Assembly: GCA_947501115.1 (NCBI GenBank)
Contig: CANMVX010000002.1
Span: 1-64,000, forward strand
Direction of reading: 5' to 3'
DNA: 64,000 nucleotides
Source: Haliscomenobacteraceae bacterium
GTDB taxonomy: Bacteria; Bacteroidota; Bacteroidia; Chitinophagales; Saprospiraceae
Positions 36,085-45,320 of the stretch are shown here, one piece after another; positions within the stretch are counted from its first letter, which is position 1, and each line of letters opens with the position of its first letter. The notes beneath the pieces are model-generated. The model saw only the letters and a list, made by a program, of their open reading frames with translations. It was not told where the DNA came from and searched no databases. A program made the translations under genes and the position numbers.

Positions 36085-37452
36085 ATGAAGAATAGAATTG
36101 TTTTTTGGGGTAAAAATGAAAATTCAGAGAAATTGCTTCTTGCTCTAGAATTATTAGCGGAAGAGGGTAAAGTTAATGTCATTTCCTTTCCAGAAGCTTT
36201 GGTCTCTGAGGAGTTTAACCAAACGCTAACTAAAGATTGGCGGGATGGCAAAACGGTTGACTTTCCTGAGGGGTTCACTTCTACACTCGTAGAATTAACC
36301 GTCACAGGCAGTATTTTGCCGGCAGGTATTACCGCTGAAAAAATGGATCTCGTTACCAGAGCGCAGGCAGAATGGAATTTTTCTATTCTTTCCTCCAGAC
36401 TCTTCCGTTCTTATCAGTCAGAATTAAATGAGTTTAAAGATAAAGTAGAGCGTGCCCTGAATTTTGATAAAAATATGTGGGATGAGCTGAAAAGTTTTTG
36501 GGATCGTGTGCAGGAACAGGCACGCGATAAAAGTCTTTTTAGAGAACATAGTGAACATCTGAGACAAGAAACGAATGAGTTATTCGGTAAATTGAAGGAT
36601 TTAAGAGGTAAATTGGACGAGGAATTTGATCGTACTTCAAAAACCCTTTACGAAGACATCGTAGCTAAATTAGGTGATATTGAAAATAAAGTTCGCGAAG
36701 GTATTCGTTTACAACCTCTTTTTGATGAACTAAAAGATATTCAGAAAAAAATCAGAGAGGTCAAATTAAACAGAGACCATAGGAATAAGATTTGGGATAA
36801 ATTAGACGCTACCTTCAAAGTTTTAAAGGAAAAAAGATTCGGTCCAGAAACTGCTGACGATAATAATCCCTTGGTTAGAATCCAAAAAAGATATGAGGGC
36901 TTGATGGCCGCTATCGATAAAATGGAGAGTTCTGTAGGTCGCGATATCGAAGAATTAAATTTCCAGAACGGAAAAGTTAATACTTCTTTCGGTCAGCTCG
37001 AAGCGCAAATCAGACAGGCAAAAGTGGCGATGATTGAAGAGCGAGTTCGCTCTAAAAAGGAGAAATTAACCGAAATGTATGCTACCAAAACGGAATTAGA
37101 TCGTAAAATGGAGCAACTTCAGGAAAAAGAGAAGAGAAAGGCGGACGAAATGCTTAAAGAGGATGCGAAAAAAGCTGCTCAGGAGAAAATTGCCAATGAA
37201 ATTGCTGCAGCCAATGCAGCCCGCGAAAAGGTAAAAGGGGAGAAGGAATCCCTGTTCGATGCCGCAACGTCTATCTTAGGTGATTCTATTACCGATATGG
37301 TAGATACCGTAAAAGCAGTCGCTGAAGTGGTCGAAGATCGTATCGAGGACAAAATAGATGAGATAAAAGAGATTTGGAAAGATAAGAAAGAGGAAGAATC
37401 CGCGAAAGAGGAAGAAACTGATAAAAAGGAGGACGAGGAAAAAAAGGATTAA
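36085..37452 (+). CDS. Unknown charged coiled-coil protein
   Basis: A 455-residue, very highly charged and largely helical protein without signal peptide or membrane segment. The first 80 residues form a small alpha/beta-like part (RIVFWGKNENSEKLLLALEL). From about 95 to 400 it is continuous helix with coiled-coil heptads, then an extremely acidic/lysine-rich tail ending in E, K and D. I could not assign a family; the central part is faintly like DUF349 repeats (W-D-E-L-K-S-F-W and W-D-K-L-D), which occur in stress-related proteins. It is monocistronic, with a clear terminator. Confidence 0.75.
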   Translation: MKNRIVFWGKNENSEKLLLALELLAEEGKVNVISFPEALVSEEFNQTLTKDWRDGKTVDFPEGFTSTLVELTVTGSILPAGITAEKMDLVTRAQAEWNFSILSSRLFRSYQSELNEFKDKVERALNFDKNMWDELKSFWDRVQEQARDKSLFREHSEHLRQETNELFGKLKDLRGKLDEEFDRTSKTLYEDIVAKLGDIENKVREGIRLQPLFDELKDIQKKIREVKLNRDHRNKIWDKLDATFKVLKEKRFGPETADDNNPLVRIQKRYEGLMAAIDKMESSVGRDIEELNFQNGKVNTSFGQLEAQIRQAKVAMIEERVRSKKEKLTEMYATKTELDRKMEQLQEKEKRKADEMLKEDAKKAAQEKIANEIAAANAAREKVKGEKESLFDAATSILGDSITDMVDTVKAVAEVVEDRIEDKIDEIKEIWKDKKEEESAKEEETDKKEDEEKKD

Positions 37453-37483
37453 TATAAATTTCTTACTGAATGTTTTAACGAGA

Positions 37484-37514
37484 AGAGGCTGTCATAAAAG
37501 ATAGCCTCTTTTTG
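37484..37514 (+). terminator. Rho-independent terminator
   Basis: AGAGGCTGTC pairs with GATAGCCTCT (one G-U), loop ATAAAA, then TTTTT, 32 bases after the coiled-coil gene. The stem sequence is shared with those at 20198 and 47041. Confidence 0.85.
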
Positions 37515-37545
37515 TTATGCTTTTATGGGTTAAAATTACCCTTAA

Positions 37546-37915
37546 CACCTGGTTTTGAATCACGGATTTTAAGGATTGCATGATTTCACGGATTGTAAAG
37601 AGCGAATTTGGTTAGATCATGATGGTTATATGAGTTTTACCGCCTGACACCTGGTTTTGAATCAGGATTTACATGATTTTTAGGATTAAAGATGACGTCT
37701 TTGTTTTGAGCATGATGGTTGTATGAGTTTTACCACCTGACACTCGGTTTTGAATTAGGATTTACATGATTTTGAGGATTAAAGATGACGTCTTTGGTTT
37801 GAGAATGATGGTTGTATGAAATTTATCTTTAATACCTGGTTTTGAATCAGGATTTACAGGATTTTGAGGATTAAGGAGAACGTCTTTGGTTTGTATATGA
37901 TGGTTATTTGTAGAT
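37546..37915 (+). repeat. Tandem array of four degenerate 92-102 bp units
   Basis: In the 510-base gap between convergent genes. Units begin at about 37546, 37648, 37741 and 37833 with ACCTGGTTTTGAATCA or a variant. Each then carries AGGATTTACATGATTTTAGG-like, GATGACGTCTTTG-like and ATGATGGTTGTATGA-like segments. The first unit is the most diverged. There is no open frame through the units. This family is unrelated to the GACCCC/CCGCCAGGGGC repeats. Confidence 0.85.
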
Positions 37916-37962
37916 GGATACTTTTGTATAAATTCCAATGGGGATACGCCTACTTCTTACAG

Positions 37963-38775
37963 TTACCTATCCAGTCTCCTTATCCTTATATTGCGGAAAT
38001 CAATGGGTTGTCCCTCACTTTGTAGCGCGATGAACCCGCTGTCCAGCAATTTACCATCTATTTTTATTTCTGGATCGTAATTATTGGCTACGCCGCCGCC
38101 AATTTGTGGTTTAGTATATCTCAAAACGGTATCTCCGTTAATGATATGAGTGACCATTTCACTGCCCCGAACGATTAATTCCGCTTTTATCCATTCGTCC
38201 TTTTGATAGGTTTTGGAAGTGGAATTGATGCAATGACGGGGATCTATTTTTCCATTAAATACTACATCGGTGCCAGGAGAACACATGTTACCGGTAGGTC
38301 GCGGTTTCCCATCGGCCAGTTGGGCTAAAAACTGCATTTCTACACTAATAGGCCAATCTTGCTCCTTTCTCATAGTCCGTGGATCCTGGGAATGGAACAT
38401 AATGCCACTATTTAATTCTGTATATCCCGGGGCATCTTTTCGCCAGGGCTCCGCAAACCGGTACTCCATTTTCAAATGAAAATGTGAATACGGGGTATTA
38501 TGATAAAGGTGACCATACCGGTTGTTAAAGGTATCATATTGGTCGTATATTACCCGAATCATCTTGTCTTCCACCCGAAAGGTTTTCCCATAATTATCAC
38601 CTACTTCGTGATGATGAATTTTTACCGTCCAGTCATTTATATCTTTGCCGTTAAATAAAGAATGCCACGATGATGATTTTCCGCGGTTTTGTATACTAGC
38701 GCAACCGCTGAAGAACAGGGTAGTGGATATCCAAATAAATAATAAGGCTATGTTAAAAGTAAAGGTTGTTTTCAT
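37963..38775 (-). CDS. DUF1080 / 3-keto-disaccharide hydrolase-like lipoprotein
   Basis: A 270-residue protein with a lipoprotein signal peptide: FFSGC puts the lipidated cysteine at residue 25. The mature part is one DUF1080 beta-sandwich domain, with the hallmark SLFNGKDINDWTV and the C-terminal GFIALQSEGQPIDFRNIRIR. The family has been linked to 3-keto-disaccharide hydrolysis and other glycan-related roles; no further specificity is visible. It lies 15 bases downstream of the amidinohydrolase gene on the same strand, so it is the third gene of that operon, an odd pairing with amino acid transport. Confidence 0.87.
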   Translation of the reverse strand: MKTTFTFNIALLFIWISTTLFFSGCASIQNRGKSSSWHSLFNGKDINDWTVKIHHHEVGDNYGKTFRVEDKMIRVIYDQYDTFNNRYGHLYHNTPYSHFHLKMEYRFAEPWRKDAPGYTELNSGIMFHSQDPRTMRKEQDWPISVEMQFLAQLADGKPRPTGNMCSPGTDVVFNGKIDPRHCINSTSKTYQKDEWIKAELIVRGSEMVTHIINGDTVLRYTKPQIGGGVANNYDPEIKIDGKLLDSGFIALQSEGQPIDFRNIRIRRLDR

Positions 38776-38790
38776 AGGATTTGGCGTTCT

Positions 38791-39669
38791 TTAAATTTCT
38801 CTGATTAATGGTCGTGTTAGACAAGTTGGTCCACCTCCTCCGGGCAAACAAATAGCTTTTCCGGGGAAGGCAATAACCTCACAACCCGCTTTTTCCAGCC
38901 TTTCTTTTGTAATTGGATTTCCCTGCACCAGCAAACATTTGCCAGGTGCGATAGCTAAAACGTTACAACCCATGCTATCCCATTCCTTATCAGGGACCTC
39001 CACCAGGTTAAATCCACGTTCCAAAAGGGTATTTCTCAGTGAAATGGGCATGAGGGGAGAATAAACGACTGCGACGAATTTATTTACCGGGCTAAATATG
39101 GACATCAGGTGAAAAACATCGTCCTGACCCTTATAATGAGGAAGAGAAAAAACCAATACCTCAATGCCTTTAGGATTCAAAAATTCTTTTAATTGCCTGA
39201 TGCCCTCTTCATTGGTCCTGTAGGAATGTCCCACGGCCAGCGTTTTCTCGTCTATCCAGGCGACATCGCCACCTTCCAGGGTACCCGGGTGTTTGATTTC
39301 ACCCAAAATATCCAATCCAAGGGATTTAGCGGCCAAAGCAACCTCGATATTCTCATTTTTCCTTGCCGCTTTGCCCATATTTCCAATGATTAAACCATAA
39401 TCGGTAGCCAACGAGGTATCCCGACAATAAATGGCATCGATATTGGTTTTTTCTGAGGTGGGCAAGGTAAAAATAGTGGCACCTGTTTGTTCCAGTAAGC
39501 CTTGGAAATAATCATATTCTTTCAACGCCAGGGGATAGTCCGGCGCAAACAGATAATTAAGCATTTGCCATTGCTCCTGAATATTAGCGTCACTGACAAA
39601 ACTATTTTTTGCCGAATGCAATAGGATGGATTTTAATTTACCATATTCACTATGACAGGTCTCTCTCAT
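38791..39669 (-). CDS. Arginine deiminase / dimethylarginine hydrolase-like enzyme
   Basis: A 292-residue guanidino-group-modifying enzyme. The fold-specific catalytic set is visible: EGGDVAW (Glu/Asp), DDVFHLMS (His) and GGGPTCLTRPL near the C-terminus (nucleophile Cys). The length fits dimethylarginine dimethylaminohydrolase or a short arginine deiminase, about 100 residues shorter than classical ArcA. It hydrolyses a guanidino compound to citrulline or a related ureido product plus an amine or ammonia. Its ATG overlaps the stop of the upstream permease by four bases, so import and hydrolysis are probably coupled. Substrate, arginine or methylated arginine, is not decided. Confidence 0.85.
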   Translation of the reverse strand: MRETCHSEYGKLKSILLHSAKNSFVSDANIQEQWQMLNYLFAPDYPLALKEYDYFQGLLEQTGATIFTLPTSEKTNIDAIYCRDTSLATDYGLIIGNMGKAARKNENIEVALAAKSLGLDILGEIKHPGTLEGGDVAWIDEKTLAVGHSYRTNEEGIRQLKEFLNPKGIEVLVFSLPHYKGQDDVFHLMSIFSPVNKFVAVVYSPLMPISLRNTLLERGFNLVEVPDKEWDSMGCNVLAIAPGKCLLVQGNPITKERLEKAGCEVIAFPGKAICLPGGGGPTCLTRPLIREI

Positions 39670-40982
39670 TTCAAAGGTTGCGAAGGATTACTTTTAATAA
39701 GCCAGATATAGATGGGAATGCCTAAAAGAAGGAGGATAAATCCCCAGTAAACATACTCATAACCTGCTCCAATAACTGCATACATAGAGTAAATGAAGGC
39801 AACTAAAGCAATAGATAATTGAATAAGCCAGCGAGGGTTCTTTTTAAAAGAAATAGTTAGTGCGTAGGTTGCGGATGAAAAAATATAAGGAATTAATACA
39901 CAGATTGTTGTCAATAATATCATAAATTCAAAGGCTTTCACCAAGCCCTTGGTATAATTCATTAACATTAAAATAGAAATCAATACACTGGACAATACGA
40001 TACCAACTGCTGGTGTAGCTTTACTATTTTGTTTTCCAAAAATGGCTGGAAAAACCTTATCATTTGCGGCAGCTAAAGGAATTTGACCTTGTATCAGAAT
40101 CCAGCCATTTAATGCACCAAAAGTAGATATGAGAACGCCTGCTGCGACGAAATTTCCTGCCCAGGGTCCCCATATTTTAGTGGCGGCATCGGCAAATGGT
40201 GCTTTTGACTGCATTAATTCATCGGGAGGAATGATTCCCATAACAGCAAAACTTCCAAGCATATAAACGAAAGCAGTTAATAAAGTACCCCAGATAGTAG
40301 CTCGGGGTATTGTTTTTTCTGGATTCTTTACATTTGCAGCAGGTATGGTAGCGCATTCAAGTCCAAGGAATGCGAAAAGCGTTAACGTAGTCGTTGCGGC
40401 CAAAGCCCCGCCAATAGTGTTTTCTCCTCGAACCAAAGGGGTAAAATAATCCATATTAACATAGAAAACGCCTACTATGGAAACCATGAGTAGGGGCGTC
40501 AACTTTAGAATAGTGGTGACTAACTGTACCGTTCCTGCCGTTTTAATGCCCCGGGTATTTACCCAGGTTAAAAACCAAATGACACTAAGTCCTGCTGAAA
40601 TAGCCGCAACGGGCTGTTCTCCGATGGTGGGAAAGAAATGACTTAAATAACCAATTAAAGCAACGACAATGGCAGCATTGGTGCACCAAACAGAAATCCA
40701 ATAACCCCAAGCGACCCAAAAGGCAGCAAAATGACCAAAACCTTCTCTGGTATAAACGTAAGGACCACCAGTTGTCCCGGGATATTTTTTACTAAGAGCG
40801 GCAAAAACAAGGGCTAATCCAATGGCTCCAAGGGCAGATAGCGCCCAGCCAAACATGCTAATACTGCCGTAAGCAGCGAGGGAGGCGGGTAGAAAAAACA
40901 CCCCTGAACCTATCATATTTCCCATGACCAGAGCTATGGTAGGCCCAAAACCAATCTGATGTTCTTCACTTTTTTGTCCCAT
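39666..40982 (-). CDS. APC-superfamily amino acid permease, AdiC-like
   Basis: A 438-residue transporter with about 12 membrane helices. The first helix contains MGNMIGSGVFFLP, equivalent to the G-S-G substrate-carboxylate loop of the arginine/agmatine antiporter AdiC, and the N-terminal third resembles AdiC (GGPYVYTREGFG; GYLSHFFP). A cationic amino acid or guanidino compound is the likely substrate. It is the first gene of an operon with the deiminase-like gene (four-base overlap) and DUF1080. There is no decarboxylase nearby, so acid resistance of the AdiA/AdiC kind is not indicated. Confidence 0.87.
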   Translation of the reverse strand: MGQKSEEHQIGFGPTIALVMGNMIGSGVFFLPASLAAYGSISMFGWALSALGAIGLALVFAALSKKYPGTTGGPYVYTREGFGHFAAFWVAWGYWISVWCTNAAIVVALIGYLSHFFPTIGEQPVAAISAGLSVIWFLTWVNTRGIKTAGTVQLVTTILKLTPLLMVSIVGVFYVNMDYFTPLVRGENTIGGALAATTTLTLFAFLGLECATIPAANVKNPEKTIPRATIWGTLLTAFVYMLGSFAVMGIIPPDELMQSKAPFADAATKIWGPWAGNFVAAGVLISTFGALNGWILIQGQIPLAAANDKVFPAIFGKQNSKATPAVGIVLSSVLISILMLMNYTKGLVKAFEFMILLTTICVLIPYIFSSATYALTISFKKNPRWLIQLSIALVAFIYSMYAVIGAGYEYVYWGFILLLLGIPIYIWLIKSNPSQPLK

Positions 40983-41149
40983 GTTAAAATTTTTGTTACG
41001 TTTGATTCTACTAATATTTAAAAAAAATGAAATTAACTATAATTTTTAAAAGTCATAGATTATTTAACAGGTTTGATAGAATATTTTATGGGTTAACCGT
41101 TATTAATTGTATAATAGCGTACTTTTTTAACAAATAAATTTTCTATATT

Positions 41150-41923
41150 ATGAAAATGTATAAAATGATTTTCCTTTCATTAGGATTATTTTCGTTTGTA
41201 ATGCTCGGTGCACAAGGTAAGGGAGGAAGAATATTATATGAAGTAACGGTTAATATTCATCGTAATTTACCACCTGAAAGAGCTGAGGAAATGAAAAAAT
41301 TTGTACCGGAATTCCAGGTGTCAAATTTGGAATTGCTTTTTAATGAAACCATGTCTCTTTGTAAGAATGCAGAGAAGCAACCTGAAGCTCCTCCTGCAGC
41401 TACAGAGCAAGAGGGAATGATGAGGAGATTTATGATGCGTCGTTCTGCTAATGTCGTGTTTAGAAATTTAAAGGAAAAACGCTCTATTGAACAGACTGAT
41501 TTCATGGATAAGACCTTTCTAATATCTGATGAAACGGAAAAAATGGCCTGGAAAATTACCGGAGAACAGAAAATGATTAATGGTTATCTGGCCATTGGCG
41601 CTTCCTATCAAGATTCTTTGATGGGCAGAGAACGTCGTATAAAAGCTTATTTCACGCCAACGATTCCAATTAGTGCAGGCCCACAAACTTTTGCTGGCCT
41701 TCCTGGACTGGTTATTATGGTCGATATTAATGAAGGTGCTCAAACCTTGATTGCAAAGGAAATTACCCTGGATCCTGCATTATCGGCTGGAATTGTAGAG
41801 CCTGATAAGGGTAAATTGGTTACCCGTAAAGAATACAATGCGATTGTGGCGGAAAGAATGAAAGAAATGGGTGCTAATGGTCAAGGTGGCTTCCAAATAA
41901 GAATGGGCGCTCCTCGTAATTAA
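41150..41923 (+). CDS. GLPGLI family secreted protein
   Basis: A 257-residue protein with a signal peptide (ending near MLGAQ, residue 22). It carries the family hallmark FAGLPGLVIMV near residue 185, preceded by a six-strand-like region with KAYFTPTIPIS. GLPGLI proteins are confined to Bacteroidota, usually lie beside TonB-dependent-type outer-membrane proteins, and have no defined activity. Here the beta-barrel protein gene is convergent, sharing a bidirectional terminator 35 bases downstream. Methionine and arginine are abundant in the middle (MMRRFMMRR), which is unusual. Confidence 0.87.
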   Translation: MKMYKMIFLSLGLFSFVMLGAQGKGGRILYEVTVNIHRNLPPERAEEMKKFVPEFQVSNLELLFNETMSLCKNAEKQPEAPPAATEQEGMMRRFMMRRSANVVFRNLKEKRSIEQTDFMDKTFLISDETEKMAWKITGEQKMINGYLAIGASYQDSLMGRERRIKAYFTPTIPISAGPQTFAGLPGLVIMVDINEGAQTLIAKEITLDPALSAGIVEPDKGKLVTRKEYNAIVAERMKEMGANGQGGFQIRMGAPRN

Positions 41924-41956
41924 ATTTTGATTGATTTAGTTATTCCTATTTCCCAT

Positions 41957-41996
41957 AAAAAAAGCGTGCGAAACAACCATTTCGCACGCTTTTTTT
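41957..41996. terminator. Bidirectional Rho-independent terminator
   Basis: A 17-bp perfect inverted repeat (seven As plus GCGTGCGAAA, then the complement) with a 6-base loop. It is flanked by A and T runs so that it works on both strands, between the convergent GLPGLI and outer-membrane genes. Confidence 0.92.
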
Positions 41997-42012
41997 GTTT
42001 GATGATTTATAT

Positions 42013-44805
42013 TTACCTCATAAATATACGCATTCCTCCCGGAGGCATGCCCATTTGATTTCCTCCCATGCCTTTTAATGTGTATGTGAAGCTCAACATG
42101 AAATACCTTCCTAAAGATCTGATTTGTTCATCTGACGTATAATTAAAGTCAGCGGTACGACTGATGCCCGTATTTTTATTCAACATGTCAATAGCCGCAA
42201 GTTTTAATTCACCGCGTTTATCTTTCAAAACGAATACAGAAAGTCCTGAATTCCAGATTGGAATGGCCTGATTGAATCCTGCGCTCAATCCTGAGTAAAT
42301 CTCATAATCTAAATTGGTAGAAAGATTAATGGCTTTTTTGAATAAAGGAACATTTATATTGGCTGTGTAGGTCTTCACGCTAAACGATCTCGCGTTTTGA
42401 GTAGCTATAGAATAGGAGGTGTTTGAATTACTCCAATCCATTCCAATTTGCCAGTCAAATAAATCCTTCTTCTGATTTTCTATGGATATTCCTCCAGACA
42501 TACTGGTAGAAAGGGTACTGCTCAGCTCTCCATTAATGTAGGTCAATCCTTTGTTTCTATTGATTCCTGCATTACTGTTGATTCTTAATTTCAAGGGCTT
42601 AATACGCGTGCCAAAATTGGCGCGGGTCGATATATTTAAGTCGTTGGCTACGTTTTCCGGGCGGGTAGTGGTTATATAGCGATCATCGATAATCTGCGTA
42701 TTCCTGATTTTATTTTGCGTGTAACCTATGTTCGAAAATATAAAAAGATTGGTCATTGAAAACTGGTTGAAACTAAAGAATCTTACGCCCATGTTGTGGC
42801 TATATTCAGGTCTCAAATCTGGATTACCTACATATATATTCAAAGGATTGCTATTGTCAACTAATGGTTGAAGTTGAGTCAAAGAGGGTTCTCTAACGTT
42901 GGTAGAGTAGTCGGCGGATAAATTTTTACCCTTTCCTACTTCCCAACGCATTCTTACCGCCGGTAAAATATTGGTATATTTCTTTTCAATGTTTTGTTCA
43001 GTAAGGATAAGTTCGCCGGTTAACAAAGAATATTGTACACTGGCTCCGGCGGTGAGATTAAATTTCTCGCCAGAAAATCGGTAGTTTCCACCACCTCTGT
43101 GATAATTGTAATCGGTCGTGTATTTATTGCTGAGTTGGGAATTAAATTTTTCGAAAGGATTAAGACCAAAGGCCAGATCATACACTTCTCGAAATTGATT
43201 ATTATCATTATGACGATAATCATAATTCATTTCCAGGTATTGCTTTTTAAATAAAGGTTCTGTGTAGGAAAGCCTAACCCCGTAAGAAATCCGTTCATTA
43301 TCCTGGGTAAATCTTTGCTTTATAGTATCAATTCTACTTTTTCCTGCCTTAAAAAAGGTATTTTCCGATAAATTCTCACCAAAATTGCCATCATTATTCA
43401 GATTGAATGAAAAATTGGCAGAATAGCTTCTTCCAGGTTTTGATAATTTTCTTCTATACAATAAATCGTTAGTTACCTGACTGGCACTACCTTCGCTGGT
43501 ATTTGTGCGAATATTACTGTTAGATGGCGAATAATCGGCATTAAGCGTTTCTGTTTCACCTTCGTAAAGCGTATTACTACCTCTGAAAGTGACACGGGAA
43601 GTTAATTTAATAGATTGGAAAGAATCGAGTTTATGATCTAAAACCACATTGAGTCTGTGACTTTGATTTTGGCTATTCTGTTTACTATCTTCTGTATTGA
43701 AAAAGGTTCTGTCGGCAAGGAAATTTTCTCTGAAAAGCGTTCTATCAGTTTGCTTATCCAATAAGGAATAGAAATAACTACCGTTCAATTCTGTTTTTTC
43801 ACTTAAGGTATTCGTATAATTTAAGCCTCCTGAATAGGTATTGGTAAACCCAGTATTATTTCCATTATTTATGGGACTATCTCCATCGATTTGAACGCCA
43901 CCACCTCGGGACATACCGCCGGTAAATCCGACATATTCTTCAAAAGAGAAGCCCTGATTATTGATATTATTAGCCATACCGATAAAAGAAATCTTTTCCT
44001 TGGAACCAAATTTATTGAGACTTGCTTTACCTTGAAATCTGCCTTCGGATCCAACACCTCCGTTTACATTACCAAAACTACCTTTGCGGCTATCTTCTTT
44101 TAGCGTAAGATTAATGGTTTTTTCCCTTTGTCCGTCATCGACACCAGTGAACTCAGACTGGTCCGATTTTTTATCAAAAACCTGAATTTTATCAATGGCA
44201 CTGGCGGGTAAGTTTTTAGTAGCCATTTTAGGATCACGCCCGAAAAATTCTTTGCCATCCACTAAAATCCTATTTACGGTTTCACCCTGAGCTTGCACAT
44301 TTCCCGATCTATCAACCTGCACGCCGGGTAATTTCTTCAATAATTCCTCCACATTAGCATTGGGTTGGACCTGAAAAGCGGCAGAATTATATTCCACCGT
44401 ATCCTTTTTAATAGTCATAGGGTTCCTTTCCCCTTCCACCGTAATTTCATTTAGCAGAGTGCTTTGCGACTCTAAGGACACTTTACCTAAATCTACCGAA
44501 GGGTTCGTTGCGGAAAATGAGACCGAAGTGTAATACGATGTATAACCCAAATAAGTGATATTTAGCAAGAAATCGCCCAAGCTAATTTTTTCAAATTTAA
44601 AGCGACCATCATTTTCAGAGAGGGCGAATTCAACGAGCGTCGAATCTGTTTTTTTAAGTAACATCACGGTAGCGGAGCTTAGCGCCCCCCCCGTTGAGTC
44701 AGAAACCACTCCGGTTAATTTACCTATATTTTGAGCTGAAAGATTTCCACAAAATAGAAGTCCCAGAGTGAGACAAAACAGGCCTAATTTTAAGTTTGTT
44801 GACAT
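42013..44805 (-). CDS. Outer-membrane beta-barrel protein with CarboxypepD_reg-like and plug domains
   Basis: A 930-residue protein, signal peptide ending near NLSAQ (residue 25). A carboxypeptidase-regulatory-like domain follows (about 28-115; GKLTGVVSDSTGGALSSATV) and then a TonB-receptor-like plug (about 130-240; VEELLKKLPGVQVDRSG, NRILVDGKEFFGRDPKMA). The remainder is a long barrel ending in aromatic Phe/Tyr strands, of the outer membrane protein beta-barrel family 3. It may transport or bind a nutrient or peptide with its GLPGLI neighbour, but no TonB box was identified. The pairing of this barrel type with GLPGLI proteins is a known Bacteroidota association. Confidence 0.9.
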   Translation of the reverse strand: MSTNLKLGLFCLTLGLLFCGNLSAQNIGKLTGVVSDSTGGALSSATVMLLKKTDSTLVEFALSENDGRFKFEKISLGDFLLNITYLGYTSYYTSVSFSATNPSVDLGKVSLESQSTLLNEITVEGERNPMTIKKDTVEYNSAAFQVQPNANVEELLKKLPGVQVDRSGNVQAQGETVNRILVDGKEFFGRDPKMATKNLPASAIDKIQVFDKKSDQSEFTGVDDGQREKTINLTLKEDSRKGSFGNVNGGVGSEGRFQGKASLNKFGSKEKISFIGMANNINNQGFSFEEYVGFTGGMSRGGGVQIDGDSPINNGNNTGFTNTYSGGLNYTNTLSEKTELNGSYFYSLLDKQTDRTLFRENFLADRTFFNTEDSKQNSQNQSHRLNVVLDHKLDSFQSIKLTSRVTFRGSNTLYEGETETLNADYSPSNSNIRTNTSEGSASQVTNDLLYRRKLSKPGRSYSANFSFNLNNDGNFGENLSENTFFKAGKSRIDTIKQRFTQDNERISYGVRLSYTEPLFKKQYLEMNYDYRHNDNNQFREVYDLAFGLNPFEKFNSQLSNKYTTDYNYHRGGGNYRFSGEKFNLTAGASVQYSLLTGELILTEQNIEKKYTNILPAVRMRWEVGKGKNLSADYSTNVREPSLTQLQPLVDNSNPLNIYVGNPDLRPEYSHNMGVRFFSFNQFSMTNLFIFSNIGYTQNKIRNTQIIDDRYITTTRPENVANDLNISTRANFGTRIKPLKLRINSNAGINRNKGLTYINGELSSTLSTSMSGGISIENQKKDLFDWQIGMDWSNSNTSYSIATQNARSFSVKTYTANINVPLFKKAINLSTNLDYEIYSGLSAGFNQAIPIWNSGLSVFVLKDKRGELKLAAIDMLNKNTGISRTADFNYTSDEQIRSLGRYFMLSFTYTLKGMGGNQMGMPPGGMRIFMR

Positions 44806-44974
44806 AGTATTGGTTTAACTTATTTTATGACACAAAGCAAGTATATTTATTCTAATAACCAAATTTTTTTAAATCAAAGTGCCAAATAACTCTACCAAAG
44901 GACTAAAAATGCCGCTATTTTATTTTTACCGTCATTAATATGTCGGGAATCCACGGGAAATAGATAAAATAAAA
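44806..44974. other. AT-rich intergenic stretch, nothing recognised
   Basis: About 170 bases between the outer-membrane gene start and the tRNA promoter. It presumably carries the promoter of the leftward gene, but no exact TAnnTTTG box was found there. Confidence 0.5.
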
Positions 44975-44982
44975 TATATTTG
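44975..44982 (+). promoter_or_regulatory. -7 box of tRNA-Arg(CCG)
   Basis: TATATTTG, an exact TAnnTTTG match, 12 bases before the tRNA 5' end. Confidence 0.55.
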
Positions 44983-44994
44983 CAAAATAATTAA

Positions 44995-45066
44995 GGTCTC
45001 GTAGTAGAATGGATACTACGTGGGTCTCCGGAACCCGAGATACAGGTTCGATTCCTGTCGAGACCA
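44995..45066 (+). tRNA. tRNA-Arg, anticodon CCG
   Basis: Cloverleaf of 72 nt: acceptor GGTCTCG with CGAGACC, D stem GTAG/CTAC, anticodon stem TGGGT/ACCCG with loop CTCCGGA (anticodon CCG at 45028-45030), T stem ACAGG/CCTGT with loop TTCGATT. The discriminator is A; CCA is not encoded. It reads CGG codons. It stands alone. Confidence 0.95.
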
Positions 45067-45223
45067 CTCGTTATATTTGTTGGCTGTTATCTTGTTGATT
45101 ATCTATGATTAACAACTTCTTTTTAACCTTAATTAATCATATATTCGATGCGATTAATAATGAATTATATGGGTGTTTTTTTAGAAAAAAAGGTAGATAG
45201 TATTATATTAACCAAATTATTTA

Positions 45224-45231
45224 TAAATTTG
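45224..45231 (+). promoter_or_regulatory. -7 box of the OmpA-like gene
   Basis: TAAATTTG, an exact TAnnTTTG match, giving a leader of about 85 bases. A GGAG lies four bases before the ATG at 45321, one of the few Shine-Dalgarno-like sequences in the window. Confidence 0.4.
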
Positions 45232-45320
45232 AATTAATTTTCATGTGTAAATCAAGTGTCTAACATGAAAGTAAATCTCCCAGATTCTACATTTAGAACC
45301 ACATTTTTAATTTTCGGAGC

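Noticed and set aside
37546-37915. CRISPR or satellite-encoded peptide
   Set aside because: Whole units including the would-be spacers are repeated, and no reading frame stays open across units.
39666-40982. Acid-resistance (AdiA/AdiC) system
   Set aside because: The permease is AdiC-like, but no arginine decarboxylase is nearby; the coupled gene is a guanidino hydrolase.
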